Origin: Opisthorchis felineus
Lineage: Eukaryota > Platyhelminthes > Trematoda > Opisthorchiida > Opisthorchiidae
Reading direction: 5' to 3'
DNA: 64,000 bases
Assembly (NCBI GenBank): GCA_004794785.1
Contig: SJOL01003093.1
Coordinates: 1-64,000, forward strand
The first letter of the stretch is position 1. Every line of letters begins with the position of its first letter. The notes below the pieces were generated by a model that was not told the DNA's origin, made no database searches, and worked only from the letters and a program-made list of their open reading frames with translations. Both the position numbers and the translations under genes were made by a program. Shown here in pieces: positions 23,214 through 35,459 of the stretch.

Positions 23214-23729
23214 ACCTCATCCGGCCATCTCTGAAGAATCAGCCTCTTCAGAGGATTGTCATCCAGCAGAACTATCGAAATTACCGGTGCAGCATGTCGG
23301 TGTATCCAGCTTACCTGTTAACACCGATGCGGACGATATCATTCCAGAAAGGGAAAAGTGTTATCATCGATGGTCTTCAATGCCACAAGCTGGCGAACTC
23401 GTCTGGATTCGATATGCTGGCAATGTTAGCTACGGACGCCTTGTGCATTGCATGCCCGAACTCAATATGTTCACTGTTCGTCCGGAAGATGGTGGTCTAA
23501 CTCGGCTGGTTACTCGAGGCCTTGAGGATATACTTCCCGTGCGCAATGAACAGTCCATCATGTCCCCTCCAGCAGACGATGAATGGGAAACCACGACGGT
23601 TTGTGAACACTCACTTACTCGAGCAAGCGAGTATTGTGAATCTATATCGGCTTATCCGCGCTCTGCCGAGTCGCTGGCCCCATTTCATTCTCCACTATTT
23701 ATTGATGCTTGCGAAGGATTTTCGCCTCG
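23214..23729 (+). CDS. ZNF395/ZNF704 (GLUT4EF)-like transcription factor, exon with N-terminal Tudor-like domain
   Basis: This is an internal exon of a plus-strand host gene. The acceptor is ...TTTTTAAACTGTTCAGCTACAG; an alternative would start at 23208. The donor is CCTCG|GTAAGC at 23729/23730. The frame is open throughout. Positions 23389-23541 encode GELVWIRYAGNVSYGRLV, MFTVRPEDGG and LEDILPV. This fits the N-terminal beta-barrel-like domain of the ZNF395/ZNF704/SLC2A4RG family (Pfam DUF4772, as I recall). Family members are nuclear DNA-binding factors, known in mammals for binding GLUT4 and huntingtin promoters. Upstream of it, SEESASSEDCHP is acidic and probably disordered. The exon ends with two bases of a codon that the next exon (29233) completes to Arg. 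No in-frame Met at the exon start means at least one 5' exon is missing. Confidence 0.7.
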
Positions 23730-24239
23730 GTAAGCTTGTGGACTATATTGTGGTCCATTCTTGTTTCAACGACAGAACATGTTTATTTGTACCATTAGCG
23801 ACAGGGACACAGAAAACACATGTTTGCCAATTTGGTTATGGTATTTACCAATCGCAAATGGAGGCTAATGTACAAACATTATAGTTCATCATCCCTCTTG
23901 CTTTTTTGTTTCTCGTTTTCACAGTAGGGATGTTGCAAACAAGATTACTTTGGTCGTACATCAGTTGAGCTCCGGCATTCATCCCTCTGACTTAATGTGC
24001 ATGATGGTGTTTCAGCGGATGATTACCATCTAACAAGAAAACACGCCCTCTGCGTTAGGATGACTCGGTGCCTGAGATTTCGGAGCGTGGTCGGCCCTTG
24101 GCAATCAATTTAGTTGTCAGTGTGGGTCATATGTAGCCTGTAGACATTCCCGTTTGATTGGTGTTTTGTCTACGAAAGTGGTTGTACTAGTTTACTGTAT
24201 GTTTGGTGTCATCACATGCTGCTCTCGATCCAGTCGATT

Positions 24240-24850
24240 ACCAGAACCTGTGGCAATGTCCGCCATCACACCTAAACTCTTGTGAAGGCGCTGTATACTC
24301 GCTGATGTCGACCTTTACGGGCCGCAGTTCACCATGAGTTCGCCACGCCCAGTGGTTCCAGACGGGATTGCCTTGTCTCCTAATTATTATTGTCGTTATC
24401 TACATGGCGTTTGAAACTCTTCCTCTGACACCTCGATGGTCGAGGTATTCCCGGAACGTTCGCTCACACATTGAGTTCGCCGACGATGTTACACTTGAGT
24501 CAGATCATACGAAAGTTCAAACCACTTTTATAGCCTTAGTAAGTCTACCACACAGTTGGTTATGCGCTCTTCACCTCCAAAGTGTAACGTGCCACTGCGT
24601 GATATCAAGCCCAAGCCCGATGCTTACAGACCCGTCGATCGAAGTTATGATCAAGTTCATCTACCCGGGTAGCCTTACAGGCTGCGGGGAACTGGTGGAA
24701 TGAAAACTTGTTGTTCTAGTTGATAGGACTATCGTAACTTTTGCCAACCCCCAACACTGAATGACCCGACCGAAGTCAATTTGTCTGTTACGGGAAGAAC
24801 AGACAGTACTTCCTGTGGATCAGAGAGGTGACTTCTTCGCTCAGATGTTA
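24240..24850 (+). mobile_element. RTE-type LINE fragment in intron
   Basis: The translation contains VKALYTR, then a degenerate SGVRQGC-like block near 24350, HIEFADDVTLESDHTKVQTT (an intact FADD catalytic box), ISSPSPMLT and IKFIYPGSLTGCGE (the VDKFxYLGS block), and TFANPQH. Stops and a short deletion after TFIAL show it is dead. It lies sense within the host intron. Confidence 0.7.
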
Positions 24851-25859
24851 TAGTCGTAGCGCTAAACAATTCTGAGGTCCATACTGGAGCTCGTGACTAC
24901 AAGTGGTTTCGGTTAGGATTGATCCTTCATCTTTCACCCGTCTAGTCCCAGGGGCTCTACGCCATTTGGACCCTTTTTCTCGAACGTTTCACGCTGACTG
25001 TAAGCAACAAGGACGCCACAGTTAGACGTCCGCTTTTTCGAAGTTGAACGTTGATTTGTAACTTACGCAGTGTTCTTGGGAGACTCAACTGTATCTCTCG
25101 TTCGTATTACCTAACTTAATGTGCTACACACAATCCACTGTCATAAATGCGAGGGCTTTTTGCTCTGAACACGCCCATTTTTGTGTTCGCGCAAGAGATA
25201 AGCTAGATTTTCTCATTCGGAGAGCTATAATTACCTGACGACCTCAAGAAAAACTAAACCTGTAGTAGGCCATCCAAGAGTCTTCATCCACCTTGAAATA
25301 ACCTTATGTCAAGCAGTTTGCGTCCCGTCTTATAATCTACAATGTCCTTCGCAAGTGTTGCTGTTTGCACCGGAAGTGTAATCTACAATAGCATGAAATT
25401 CGATTTGGTATTCTGTGAGAACGTATATGCAGGCTGATAAATTGCCATGTTTGGTTATGGGCCAGTTAATGTTGTTATCATACTATCACTCCGCAGCAGT
25501 GATAGAGTAGTGTGCCGAAACAAAAACTCGTAAATTAAACAGCTGCTTTAGAAGTTCCTTTTTATGATACAGAACGAGGGCTATCGAAACTCGTCTCCAG
25601 AAACCTTCGGTCGATGCGGTGCTCCTCGTCATTATTCTCATCGACGGCACAACGTCAGTGTTCAACACTGATACAACTATAATTTGAAGGCCTTATTATG
25701 AAGAAAAGAATAAAAGTGGATGCGGAAAGGATCTAGGGCTAGCCCACAACAATCGTTCCGATGTGCGCACACTTCCAGACACCCATTCGGACAACCTGGA
25801 CAGAAACTGACAATAAGCATGCTGGTGACATCCACTAGCTACCATATACTTCAGCAGGG

Positions 25860-26480
25860 AGACGGGCCACATAGACCTCTGGAATTCCTCGATTGGAGTC
25901 CCCTTTTTTCGAAGGAGGAACAGATGCAAACGTCACTAGGATAATGACCAAAGTTATCTTCTCCTTCGGCATATTCTTCGCACCCACAAGTTGCAAAGTC
26001 ATGCTGCAAGACCCACAGTTTTCCAACATACATTCAGGACTTCAGGGAGAATTTGTTGAACTCTATACGTACCCCGGAAACCGCGTTAGCTTTGACGGTA
26101 GTGTACCAGACTAAGTCAGCGCACAAATTTCGAAAGACCAGGATTGCACTTGCAAGTTTACGCCATTTTTGATTTCAACGTGCATACCACTGAATCTCAC
26201 AAGACGCATGTGTCAGACCACAGTGCGGGCTGCATTGTTTTGCGCTGCGAGACTTGGCCACTGCGTGTAGGCGATCTGAGACACATCCAGGTCTTGAACC
26301 ACTGATTTCTCCTAATTATATCTGGAATCGGTTGCAATCAGCGAATTCGCAATAGGGCAACTGGCAACCGTGCCTCTGGTGAAGTAGAAGGCACATCACT
26401 CACTTCAGCAGTGCAAGCTAAGACGCTTAGGCCACATGCTCCGTCTGTCGAGAACTGTAAGAACCGCGTACTTGTCGTAC
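25860..26480 (+). mobile_element. RTE-type LINE fragment in intron
   Basis: The frames show FGIFFAPTSCKVMLQD, then a YPGNRVSFDGSVPD block (family FTYLGSCISSDGSVTDE), a VRAALFCAARL remnant of VRAVLLYGCETW, and LRRLGHMLRLSRTV. The YADD region just upstream is degraded to LEFLDWSPLFSKEEQ. It is closest to the RTE subfamily seen on the minus strand at 20.8-21.4 kb. Confidence 0.7.
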
Positions 26481-27151
26481 AGTGGTTGTAGCTGCCACAG
26501 TTTCGTCCACCGATGATTTGGGGAGGTGGGGTAGATAGCCTACTGATTATTCACATCGGGGTTTGTGACAACAAGCCCTAACCGGGAGGCTTTCAGCCGA
26601 TGAGTTGGTCATCTGTGTTATACCGAATCATTTGTGAGTATGCAGGTTACCCCTTGAAATATTGAAACAACTACCCACACACGGCTGAGCGATAGGATTT
26701 TCGGCTCAGAAAGCATATTGACGTGAGGTATGTAACGGTGATCAACCCACTTTACGTGTTCCATTGGCCTTCGATAGCAATTGATTTCGAGACCAACTAG
26801 ACTGTCCCTCGTAGATTCTGATGGCTATATGTATTCGTTTAGAGCCCCCGCTGTATTCTTGCAGGTTTTGTTGCCGCCCCAAAATCTCAACTGAAATGAA
26901 GGCACCCAGTTAGCTGCGAGCACATGTGTTGTCATGTGTTTTTGCTGTGCCGGTCTTAGCTGTTCCCGGTTGATTTCACATACAGCTGCCAATGTGATCC
27001 GACCGCCCGGCGCGCACACAAAATTCCGATTGTCCTAAAGCCAGTTCACGGAATCAGTGGATCAATATGGGGCATAATTTTATGCCTGCTGCTCTACCTG
27101 CACGTTTGCTTTCCTCCGTTAGTTGACCATTTTCGCTTACGTAATCTGGTC

Positions 27152-27170
27152 GCGTGTGTGTGTGTGTGTG
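27152..27170 (+). repeat. GT dinucleotide microsatellite
   Basis: About nine GT units within the first visible intron of the ZNF395/704-like gene. Confidence 0.85.
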
Positions 27171-29232
27171 CCCTTCATAAACAACAGGGCATCAAAGTTA
27201 CCGTTTTAACACGTGTTGATCATTAATTGCACAGTGCTAGAAAACGCACCCTCTCCTATGAGTAATCTCGAGTACCTATCAATTACCGTTGGTCAATTCT
27301 GGTCACTATAGAAAAATCGCAGACCTGTACGCTATGATCAGCAAACTTGTGAATAACACGACTAACTTGTTTTACTACGGTTTTTCGTAGAAAAACTTTG
27401 ATGCACCATCGTCCCCCCCCCAAAAGAAAAGTGTCGTCCTCAGATGTTCTCTTCAATTGGAGAACGACTATAAATGTTGGACCAGTGTGCACGCTTGTTG
27501 CCTTGCTGAACGGGATTTCTACCGACAAATTTTTCTTTCCCTTCAAAATAACCACGAAATTTTAATTCAAAGACTCATCAAAACTTGATGAGTGTTTTTT
27601 TTTAATTTTCTTAACTCATAAAGAAATAGGATAATTTTCTGTATGTAGTTTTGCCCCCTACAGCGACCACCTCTAGGGAACACTAAAATCGGTCACCTCA
27701 GGAAGGTGATCGCCGTGTAGGGATCTAATAATCCTAACAACACTGCACCTTCGTATAAGAGACAACTTCTCAGCCTTGACCACATAGTCCCTGGTATTTT
27801 GCGGCCCAACTGTAATAAGCTTTTTGAGTACTGCCAAATACCAGTGAGTTTTGCGGACATTCAACGACGGATTGATGTTACAATGAGAATGGGTGTGTGC
27901 CGTTACTTTATGTCAGTTGTTTTATTGTTAAACAATATCACTCAAGTTTTAAAGCAGTCTGCTGTGTTTTTAATCGCGAAGCTGATAAAGACATATTCAT
28001 TTGTGTGTGCTAAAGTTATTCAAAGTGCCCGATCAATTTAGTCACCGTGGTCGCGTTGAATTTGATGTGCTACTGTTTTGAAATTCATTTTATCAACGTC
28101 TGCTTAGTTCCCGCTCTTTATGCGGGCGTCAAGACCATCGGCGATGGTTTCCTCACTTTTTCAGCCCTTCTACATAACACTGCTGTTACACTGTTGGTTA
28201 GGTACTGCTGGTTTGGTGACGAACGAACTGAAAACTTCATGGGTCAGTTGTGAAAATTGTTTGTATAACGTCACTCACATGGCCTTTAATTAACCATAAT
28301 TACGGTTAGTCAACCGGCCACGGTCATGAAAGTTTGCCAGTAAGTCAAACTGATAGGTTATCGTTTGCATCTAACTGAACCCAGAGATCCATGCGAATCC
28401 TGATATTTCAGTGGGTAAGTTCGTGGAAGCGAATTTGGAACCATAAGTGGTACACAGCCTTCTGGTCAGCGTTTTTAGGCGCGCATGAGTGCTAGATATT
28501 CTACATCATCTGTGTGTTCATTCACTATGTCAAGTTGCAAGTCACGAAACCATCTGGCGGATGTAACAAAATTGGATAATTTGTACCAGAATCAAGCGGG
28601 TACGTGAGATTTCTTATCACCGTAGAGTAGTTGTACGTTGTTAAGGAGGCCTGTCTTGGAGTTAGAGGGTTGGTCTTCCAACGCAGTGGAAACTTTCAAG
28701 ATTCCACCAAAAACTTTATTATGAGAGTGGATAGTTTCTCTTGCCACTTATGGACGGTAAGACGCACTGCAAAGCGCCCCTGGTGAGACCATGACAACCC
28801 CCTACTGGGGTTGTACACTACATTGTCTGCTGAGGACCGCTGTTGTGGACTTCATGGAATGGCCCCTCCAGGAAAATTCACATTGGACCGTGGCTGGGGA
28901 TGAACGCAGTTTTAGGCTTGTCAAAGGAACTCTTTCCCCTCGGAATAATCGCCCACTAGATCGTGGCTGCCTGTAGCCGCCGCTTTGGGCTATTCAGGGA
29001 AGTGATTTCTCTTCACAGATGGAACCATTTTATGTCTGGAGGAAACTACGCATTCTGAATTGCGACTACAGGATAAGTACTGGGATTTTGTTCCTCCTTT
29101 ACTCACAGCTCGCCAGGTCTTTTTGCCTGTGACCTAGACCAATCATAAGAAATAAGCTTTAGCTCAGGTCGACTATCGTTATGGGATTATCGTGCTGCTG
29201 ATCTTGACACATGATTCAACCTCTTTTCACAG

Positions 29233-29732
29233 TCGAATGTCAACCGATGAAGGCACACCTATGGGTCCCTCTACTTCTTTCACTGGTATACATTCTACTT
29301 CGCCGGCCTCGTTCACTTTGTCTCCGACTTTGGGACACTCAGAATCCGGAGACTGTGGTTCACATCCCCGCTTTGACGACCTCCCGTCCCAAACGCAACA
29401 ACTGATCTCATCGAGCTTAGTCACGACTTCGGAGTCGGGTGCACTTAGACAGCCCAGTGAATCAAGCCGTTCTTACTGGCCGATCCCATCCTCAACAGGC
29501 GTTATTGACGATTCCACTGTTGGTGTAGACAAAGACACTGCCATTCGAAGGTTCAGCCAGACAGAGCAACCACTGATTGATGAAGACTCCGAGAAATTAA
29601 GCAGTTCCGCAGATCAGTCATATTCACTTCAGCCCCCTCACGATACACCCACACTCACTACATCCTCCACGATTGTCGCCTCCGCTATCGAAGTCTTGCG
29701 TCAGTGCATTGACACTTTTGCTGCTTCAAATC
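29233..29732 (+). CDS. ZNF395/ZNF704-like gene, Ser/Thr-rich exon
   Basis: The acceptor CTCTTTTCACAG| precedes 29233, and the donor AAATC|GTGAGT follows 29732. The 500-bp exon is open in one frame. Its first base completes the Arg codon left by the exon at 23214-23729, and its last base C pairs with the first two bases of the exon at 35460 to give Gln. The product is low-complexity and rich in Ser, Thr and Pro (for example TSFTGIHSTSPASFTLSP), with one more ordered, possibly helical end (ASAIEVLRQCIDTFAASN). This is typical of the disordered middle of this family, where sequence is poorly conserved. No domain is recognised. The coding call rests on frame, splice sites and phase. Confidence 0.7.
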
Positions 29733-30333
29733 GTGAGTTTATCTCTAGTTTCTGGTCTACTCTGTCTGGTGTTCACACTGACCTTCTCGTTCATACTGCC
29801 TTTTTTGTTGTTGTGCTACCCTTGTTTTAAATTCTTCAGAAGATTTGGGTGGCAAATGTTTTGTTGCTTGCCGTTTGACAACAGTCACCTCATCATCCTA
29901 TACCCCGCTTTTCGTTTCATCTTCTTCTTAAAGTTAGGGAGTCCGTGTTCAAAGTCCGGGGATCTACAGTCTATAGAAATTCGTCAATCCCGCGGGTGGA
30001 ATGCTTTCCGGTTTTCCGTAACCAACAAGTAGTTTCTCCTGGAGAATCCCACTCAGAGCCTCTTATCGAGTACCTAAGACGTCAAGTGGTGGGGTACGGC
30101 AGGTTCCGTCATCTCTGATAAACCACCTGTTGGTCCCAAAATGACTTACCATTAGCCCAAATGCCACCAATAGCACCTGATTGGGTGCCGTCAACCGTTG
30201 TACAGTTCTCTGCTTTGATGAATGTGATGGGTGGATCAAATTCCAGGAGGTTAATCAGTGTCGACCTGTATTTACTTCACCTTGCAGCGACCTCATAAAT
30301 ATGGAAAAATAATCGTCCAGCTGTAACTCTTTC

Positions 30334-30488
30334 AGTGCCTAGGTTCCATGCCACCCGAAGGAAGCACGAGGGCTGAGCTACTGCCAGGATGGCCAAACCC
30401 ATTCAGGAGCACTCGAGATGTGGCGTTGAGTTCGAACCACGGAACATTTGGTCAGTAAATTAACCTTAACCACTGAGTCATCTCGAGC
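30334..30488 (-). mobile_element. tRNA-derived SINE, copy E (minus strand, in intron)
   Basis: Read on the minus strand, the A box is a degraded GATGACTCAGTGGTTAAGG and the B box is GGTTCGAACTC. They are followed by the body and the block CTTCCTTCGGGTGGCATGG. The 3' tail is cut short at GCACTG-like sequence near 30334. It is antisense to the host gene. Confidence 0.75.
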
Positions 30489-33025
30489 TCAGCGACGACC
30501 TTCTGCTGGAGGATTTCGGCCTCAAAAATATCCCTAGTCGTTCATTGAATCACGACGAACATCAAGATACAGCGGAGCGTCATCCAGTTTCTGTCGGCCT
30601 GTGTACCTGTAAACTTCATTATATTCGCTCGTCTTGAGTCCCGTTTCGTTAGTTTTTTGCCTCAGTTCCTTGAGCGCCGGAGGACCAACTGGGTTGACGT
30701 CTAAGTTTGTGCTAAAGACTGGTCAATTTTTAGCCGCAGAACACCAATGTTATTTTTTGCCAGGATTTTGAATTTCACAGACCTGCGTTTTTCTTTAGCA
30801 ATGTATTTGTGAATATTATTGGGAAGTGCCCCTCCGACGCCCCATTTAATTTCTTTCTTCCACTTCTGGAGACCGAGCGAGTTAAAATAGACTTCATTCG
30901 AAAGCTCATCAAGACCCTACATATTATACAAGCTTGAAGGCAAGCTTGGGGAAATCGGTGCCGGCAGTAACACTCTGGTTAGTTGTCCGCATCATCGCCA
31001 CAAAAGGAATCCGAAAAATATGGACGGCTACGTAGTTTGCTACTCAGGTATGTCGAACTGTCTCAAACTTGTTACTTCAATACAGAGAAGTCTCGGGAAA
31101 GACACAGTAACTTTTTAAATCGCTTTTCTTGGATGGTGATTTAACATTCATTTGCAAATTAATTAGGTCTTGACAGAGAGACTGGACTGGGTCTCCCGTT
31201 TATGGTAATCTTCAACCGAATATGCTGCTGCTTCGAACTGCTTCTCTTGATATATCACTATGTATAAGATTGATGAGAACTTTTGAGAGTTCATCTGATA
31301 GATCTAGTCCCCGAACTTCGATCATGCCTCACCTAGTGCAGACAAAGCATGCTATACTTTCACTGCGCGGTATTTGAAAATATAGCAAGTAAAGTGCTTT
31401 CAATCTTGAGATAGACCGACACGGGCATTTTGAACAGCTTGGTGACTCTCCGTCCTAGAAATCAGAACTTGAATACATTGGCTTAACTTCTCTTGGTCAG
31501 CGATGACACATCCAGTTTTTTATCTCTATTTCGGGGTTATTTATGGGGTTGGCTTGGGAAAAGATCTGAGGGTAATCCTAAACTGTTCGGACAGTTTGTT
31601 CATCACGTCCATGGGAAACGCACGGCGACAGCTTTATTTTAGCATATTTTCAACTCTATCGATCCCACACTGTGTGATAATGTAGGTCTCAACAGCGAGT
31701 GCTTTTCACTTATTTTAAAGCCACTTACTGCTCACTTCGGTCGGCCTACCAGTCCTGCAGTCTTAGTGGCACAACAGTCCGGGTATTTGAGTGCCCGCAG
31801 GTCACTGTAATGATATTTCACATGGTGGGACCATGTAGTGGTTGTGTTCTCAGGCGATCACACGGTCCCTTAAATCGGGACTAAAATTACACGAAAAGTG
31901 TCGTTTTGGAGTAAGACTTTTAAGAATACCAACGTCCGATTTTCATCCTCTGTGTTTTACAAGTTCTCTCCCGATCTGAGTAACAGAACGAGCTAGGGAG
32001 GTCGCAGGATCGTCATCCCAAAAACAAGGTCGGCACCATGTCCTGTTTCGAAAACCCCTCCATGTTTATATCAGTTAATGTGGGGGCATAGGAGTGGGCT
32101 AATTGCTGTAAAGTGTTTTACAAAGGCCAGGATCGTACGCCTTGATGACTGTTAGATTTCAGTTGACCTAACGAACACTTTTTTTTCGACTGCTTAGCTG
32201 ATGAGTGGGTGAATGTTGCCATTCCGCGTGGTCTGTGCAGAAGCTAAGCAGGTAAGCAGAACAGCGTTCCGTACAAGAATTCAAAATGACTGCCCAGATT
32301 AATTCCCACTCACTTTCTTGAGTCTTTGGCGTTACTGGAGGCTAATTGGTCAGCGTCCAGATGTTATATCTCAAGGTTTGTTTACAAAATAGGAAGAGTA
32401 TGTCATTTTATGCTTGCTTTGGAGTGAGGTGAGGTGAGGCCACTTGATCCCAGCATAGAATTCTGCGCTAGAAAAGAACATGTTTGTAAACAGAAGCGCA
32501 AATGGATACGGGTATGAATAATTTTCCCATCTGGGTTCAAAATTAGCCCAAAACACTATGAAAAGTTTTGGTTTTTCCGCAGGCACTTCTTACCAACCGA
32601 ATTGCTCGATTTTGGTTTCGCAAGATACCGTGGAGTCATAAAACGTCAACTCACGTCATATCGACCTCCAAAACTGGTTTAAAATAAATATTACCGAGGG
32701 GTTAAAAAAGAGGTAGTGCGAACGATTTCTGACGCCCAGACATCTAGCTGTTGACGTAGTTGCCTGCATTTCTCCCTGTAGAATTAGGGGATATGAATAG
32801 TTATTGGATGACAGACTGACGTTTTTCAGTTCCTCATCAATCTAATCGGACGATCATGCTTTTTCGTCATGGTTAGCTAAGCAGCGTACGAGATTCTGTT
32901 TAAATTCGATGTCCACAAAACTGTTCACACCCGTGTACTTACTTTTGTTTTGAAGCAACGTCCCCTGAGATGATAGGTTGTCTTCGTGTACTGAGCAGAC
33001 TTTGTGGACGGACCACACTACTCAG

Positions 33026-33064
33026 CAGCCCACAACCGGTTTCTCCCTTCTTGGGACTCATGAG
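33026..33064 (-). ncRNA. Degenerate hammerhead-ribozyme-like motif in intron
   Basis: On the minus strand the order is CTCATGA, a stem II of TCCC/GGGA, GAAAC, CGGTT and then GTGGGCTG. It aligns base for base with the better motif at 58884-58926, but the core G of CUGAUGA is C here, and the closing pair of stem II and stem I are damaged. It is therefore unlikely to cleave. It is followed at 33149-33290 by a plus-strand segment (starting GAAACATCGGACGGCC) shared with 58983-59130. Confidence 0.5.
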
Positions 33065-33148
33065 ATAAGTGTAGTCCCTGAATTGCCGTCAACCTTACGT
33101 TCTATTTGTAATCATATATATACATAATATCGAATACCGTCGCAACAG

Positions 33149-33290
33149 AAACATCGGACGGCCTTTGTGCAGCACATTCATTTGAAGAATATCATAAACG
33201 AGAGCTTCAGCCGGGATTCAGTCGAGTCTCCCGTTTAGACCAAATTAGTTCGGAAATGAGTGTACTTTGCAGATTCTGTGAACTTCCTAT
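33149..33290 (+). repeat. Body segment of the hammerhead-bearing repeat, second copy
   Basis: It shares GAAACATCGGACGGCC, GTGCAGCACATTCA, and further on CGAGA, GGATTC and AATGAG...TTTGCAG blocks with 58983-59130. The upstream half at 33026-33125 is in the opposite orientation, as at the 58.6-kb locus, but the middle of the structure (about 230 bp) is missing here. Confidence 0.6.
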
Positions 33291-34499
33291 AGGCGCGTCT
33301 CTCAAGAATTCCATCAGCCCCCTTTTTTAGTACAACCAGCCAATGAAAATCCGTCATTTTTATTCAGAATTAAGTGCGTGCATCAGTAAGCTTTGTAGAA
33401 AACGCTTCGATGTGTCAGGCAATAGTAATATCGTTCGTATAGTGTCACTGAAATCCGCCACGGTTAATGTAAGACAACTTGTAACGAGGTAGGTTCTGTC
33501 AAGCACCCTGAACGCCCCGGTATTCAACAGAAAAACTCCGCTGCGATGGAACAACCAGTTGAGCGGTCAAAGAAGGCCTGGACTCAAGGTATCAATTCAC
33601 TCCTCTGCTTTTCCTGTATTACAGGTGATGGGAGAAAACAGAAATTGATCCGCCTGCTGTTTGATCTCTTCAACATTGTGATAAACCTCCAGTGGCGCTG
33701 TTGCCGGCATGTGGGGTTCCTCAAAGCCCACCTCCCCTTGCTTACTCATTTTGTCACGGTAGTAACCATAAAAACATGATTGAAGAAATGGACGTACTAT
33801 ACTGAGAGTGACTCGTGTAACTGAACTATGAGGACGACACCTTATTGTTTGGTTTTGTCTGCACGCACAATAAAATGTCGAGAGCTCCTCTTTTTTGGCA
33901 TACGCTTTTACAGTAGGTTTAGCAGAAAGTCGTTTTACTCTTTCATCTTACGGAAGCAAACTAAGATAGCTGTCCACCTATTCTGGACTGTTCTTACACT
34001 GCTGTCTAACCTGATTTGGACATATGTGACTTACAGATCCCAAAGGTCATTTAATCCCTGTTTAGGCTCGAATCCCTCACTGCCGTTGTTCGAGTGGGGC
34101 ACTATGATACTCGCATGTTAAACGTTGTAGACAATTATCGGAAACCTAACTGAACATTTTTGGGTTAGGTATTCGTTCTCAGAAGTTTTCGGTCGCCTCA
34201 TCAGGAGCAGTCGGTGGTCATAAGTATTCAGCCGCTTACAAGGTCTAGTTAGGCTGTAAAATACTTCCTTGGTTTATTGTTTGGTCAATCAGATCAGTTC
34301 TCGTATTTCTTTAATTCATTTTCCCAGTTAAAAAGAGCTATCTTTTCAGTCTACAAAAATACCCCTACAATGTTGTCTTGCTCTTGGCAAAATCTCGTAT
34401 CCCATGGAAATTTTACAAAATGATTGTTCAAAAAATTTCTCGGGCACTGGACAGGCTCACGAATAGTTCAGCAGCATTAATGTAGAGTATTCCGCTATA

Positions 34500-34620
34500 G
34501 CTTGGTCAATGGACCACTTCTATGCATCAGAGGCGGAACAAGAGCACCGGTTGTACAAGGTCTTCACCTCCATACTTATTCAATACTGGCTGTTGTTTCT
34601 AGGATATCTGCGTTTTCCAA
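34500..34620 (+). mobile_element. Possible reverse transcriptase remnant
   Basis: One frame reads KSTGCTRSSPPYLFNTGCC, resembling the GxxQGCxxSPxLFN motif of LINE reverse transcriptases. It is short and isolated, with no flanking RT blocks that I can read, so it could be chance. Confidence 0.25.
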
Positions 34621-35459
34621 GTTGCAACGCGGAATAAGATTACCTGAAATGGTGTCAAAATAACGGCCTGCTTCATTCGCCTGCTCGGTTTCTTCTGTGG
34701 AACTGTGCGTTCAAGCACCCGTTCATTCGATGCCTTGTATAATCAGCGGAACAAGTGGTTCCGTACTTTTGACGTTCCCCTGGCCACGTTATTGTGGCCA
34801 AGATCAGCGCAACGCCGGGTCCATTCTGAAAATCTGTCACCTAATATGAATGCAGACCGATACATTTGCGGTGGAGTTGTGCGGTGTTGTGTAACCTTCC
34901 GCCTCATAGGTGAATGAAAACGACGTGATTTGAAACTGCAACTGGTACAACTCAGGGGAGAATAAGCTCAATACATCACACTGACTAAGCCACTGAACTG
35001 ATTTGGATGAAATTCGAGGATCGGAGGGAACGCCGTAGTCAAACAAGCCGATGTCGTATATGTGTTAGAAGTTTTTAAAATAGCGGTATCAAAATTCCCG
35101 TCTCGATCAGTACTGGATCAAGTACTATTCGGCCACTGAACTCAGCCCTCTGGCACGTCCGCGGACCGCAGCCAATCTAGCTATCCTGTCGTCCCATAAT
35201 TCTCTCCGCACCCCTGCCCCATTATCACAGTAATTGTCTTTCGACAGAGGTTTCAGTTGTTGTTCTCGTACGTCTTTAGAACAAACCTATTTTGTATATT
35301 TGCTCGTTTTTCTGTCCGACAACTACTATGCCACAAAACTGACTGCAGGTAGTCTGGCGAGTCCCCAACTTGGCATTGCCGGCTTAACAGTTTGATTTTC
35401 ATTTCTGATGTTGAACTGGGCCATACTACTCCCTACTCCACTTCCTTACTTCTCAACAG

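Larger units (their letters stand above)
23730..29232 (+). other. Intron of the ZNF395/704-like gene, with two RTE remnants
   Basis: This is the inferred intron between the first two visible exons, GTAAGC...TTTTCACAG, 5.5 kb. It holds two RTE fragments (24240-24850 and 25860-26480) and a GT dinucleotide run. A 61-codon frame at 28791-28976 and frames around 27283-28041 show no recognisable product. I searched it by eye for the family's C2H2 finger and did not find one. Confidence 0.6.
29733..35459 (+). other. Intron of the ZNF395/704-like gene, with SINE and hammerhead repeat
   Basis: This is an inferred 5.7-kb intron, GTGAGT...CTTCTCAACAG. It contains SINE copy E (minus), a hammerhead-bearing inverted repeat remnant (33026-33290), and a weak RT-like remnant near 34500-34620. 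The rest is AT-rich and shows only short open frames. Confidence 0.6.

Noticed and set aside
27783..27900. A frame reading LRPNCNKLFEYC, considered as the missing C2H2 finger of the ZNF395/704-like gene
   Set aside because: The first Cys and the His pair at the right spacing are missing, and there are no matching splice sites or phase.
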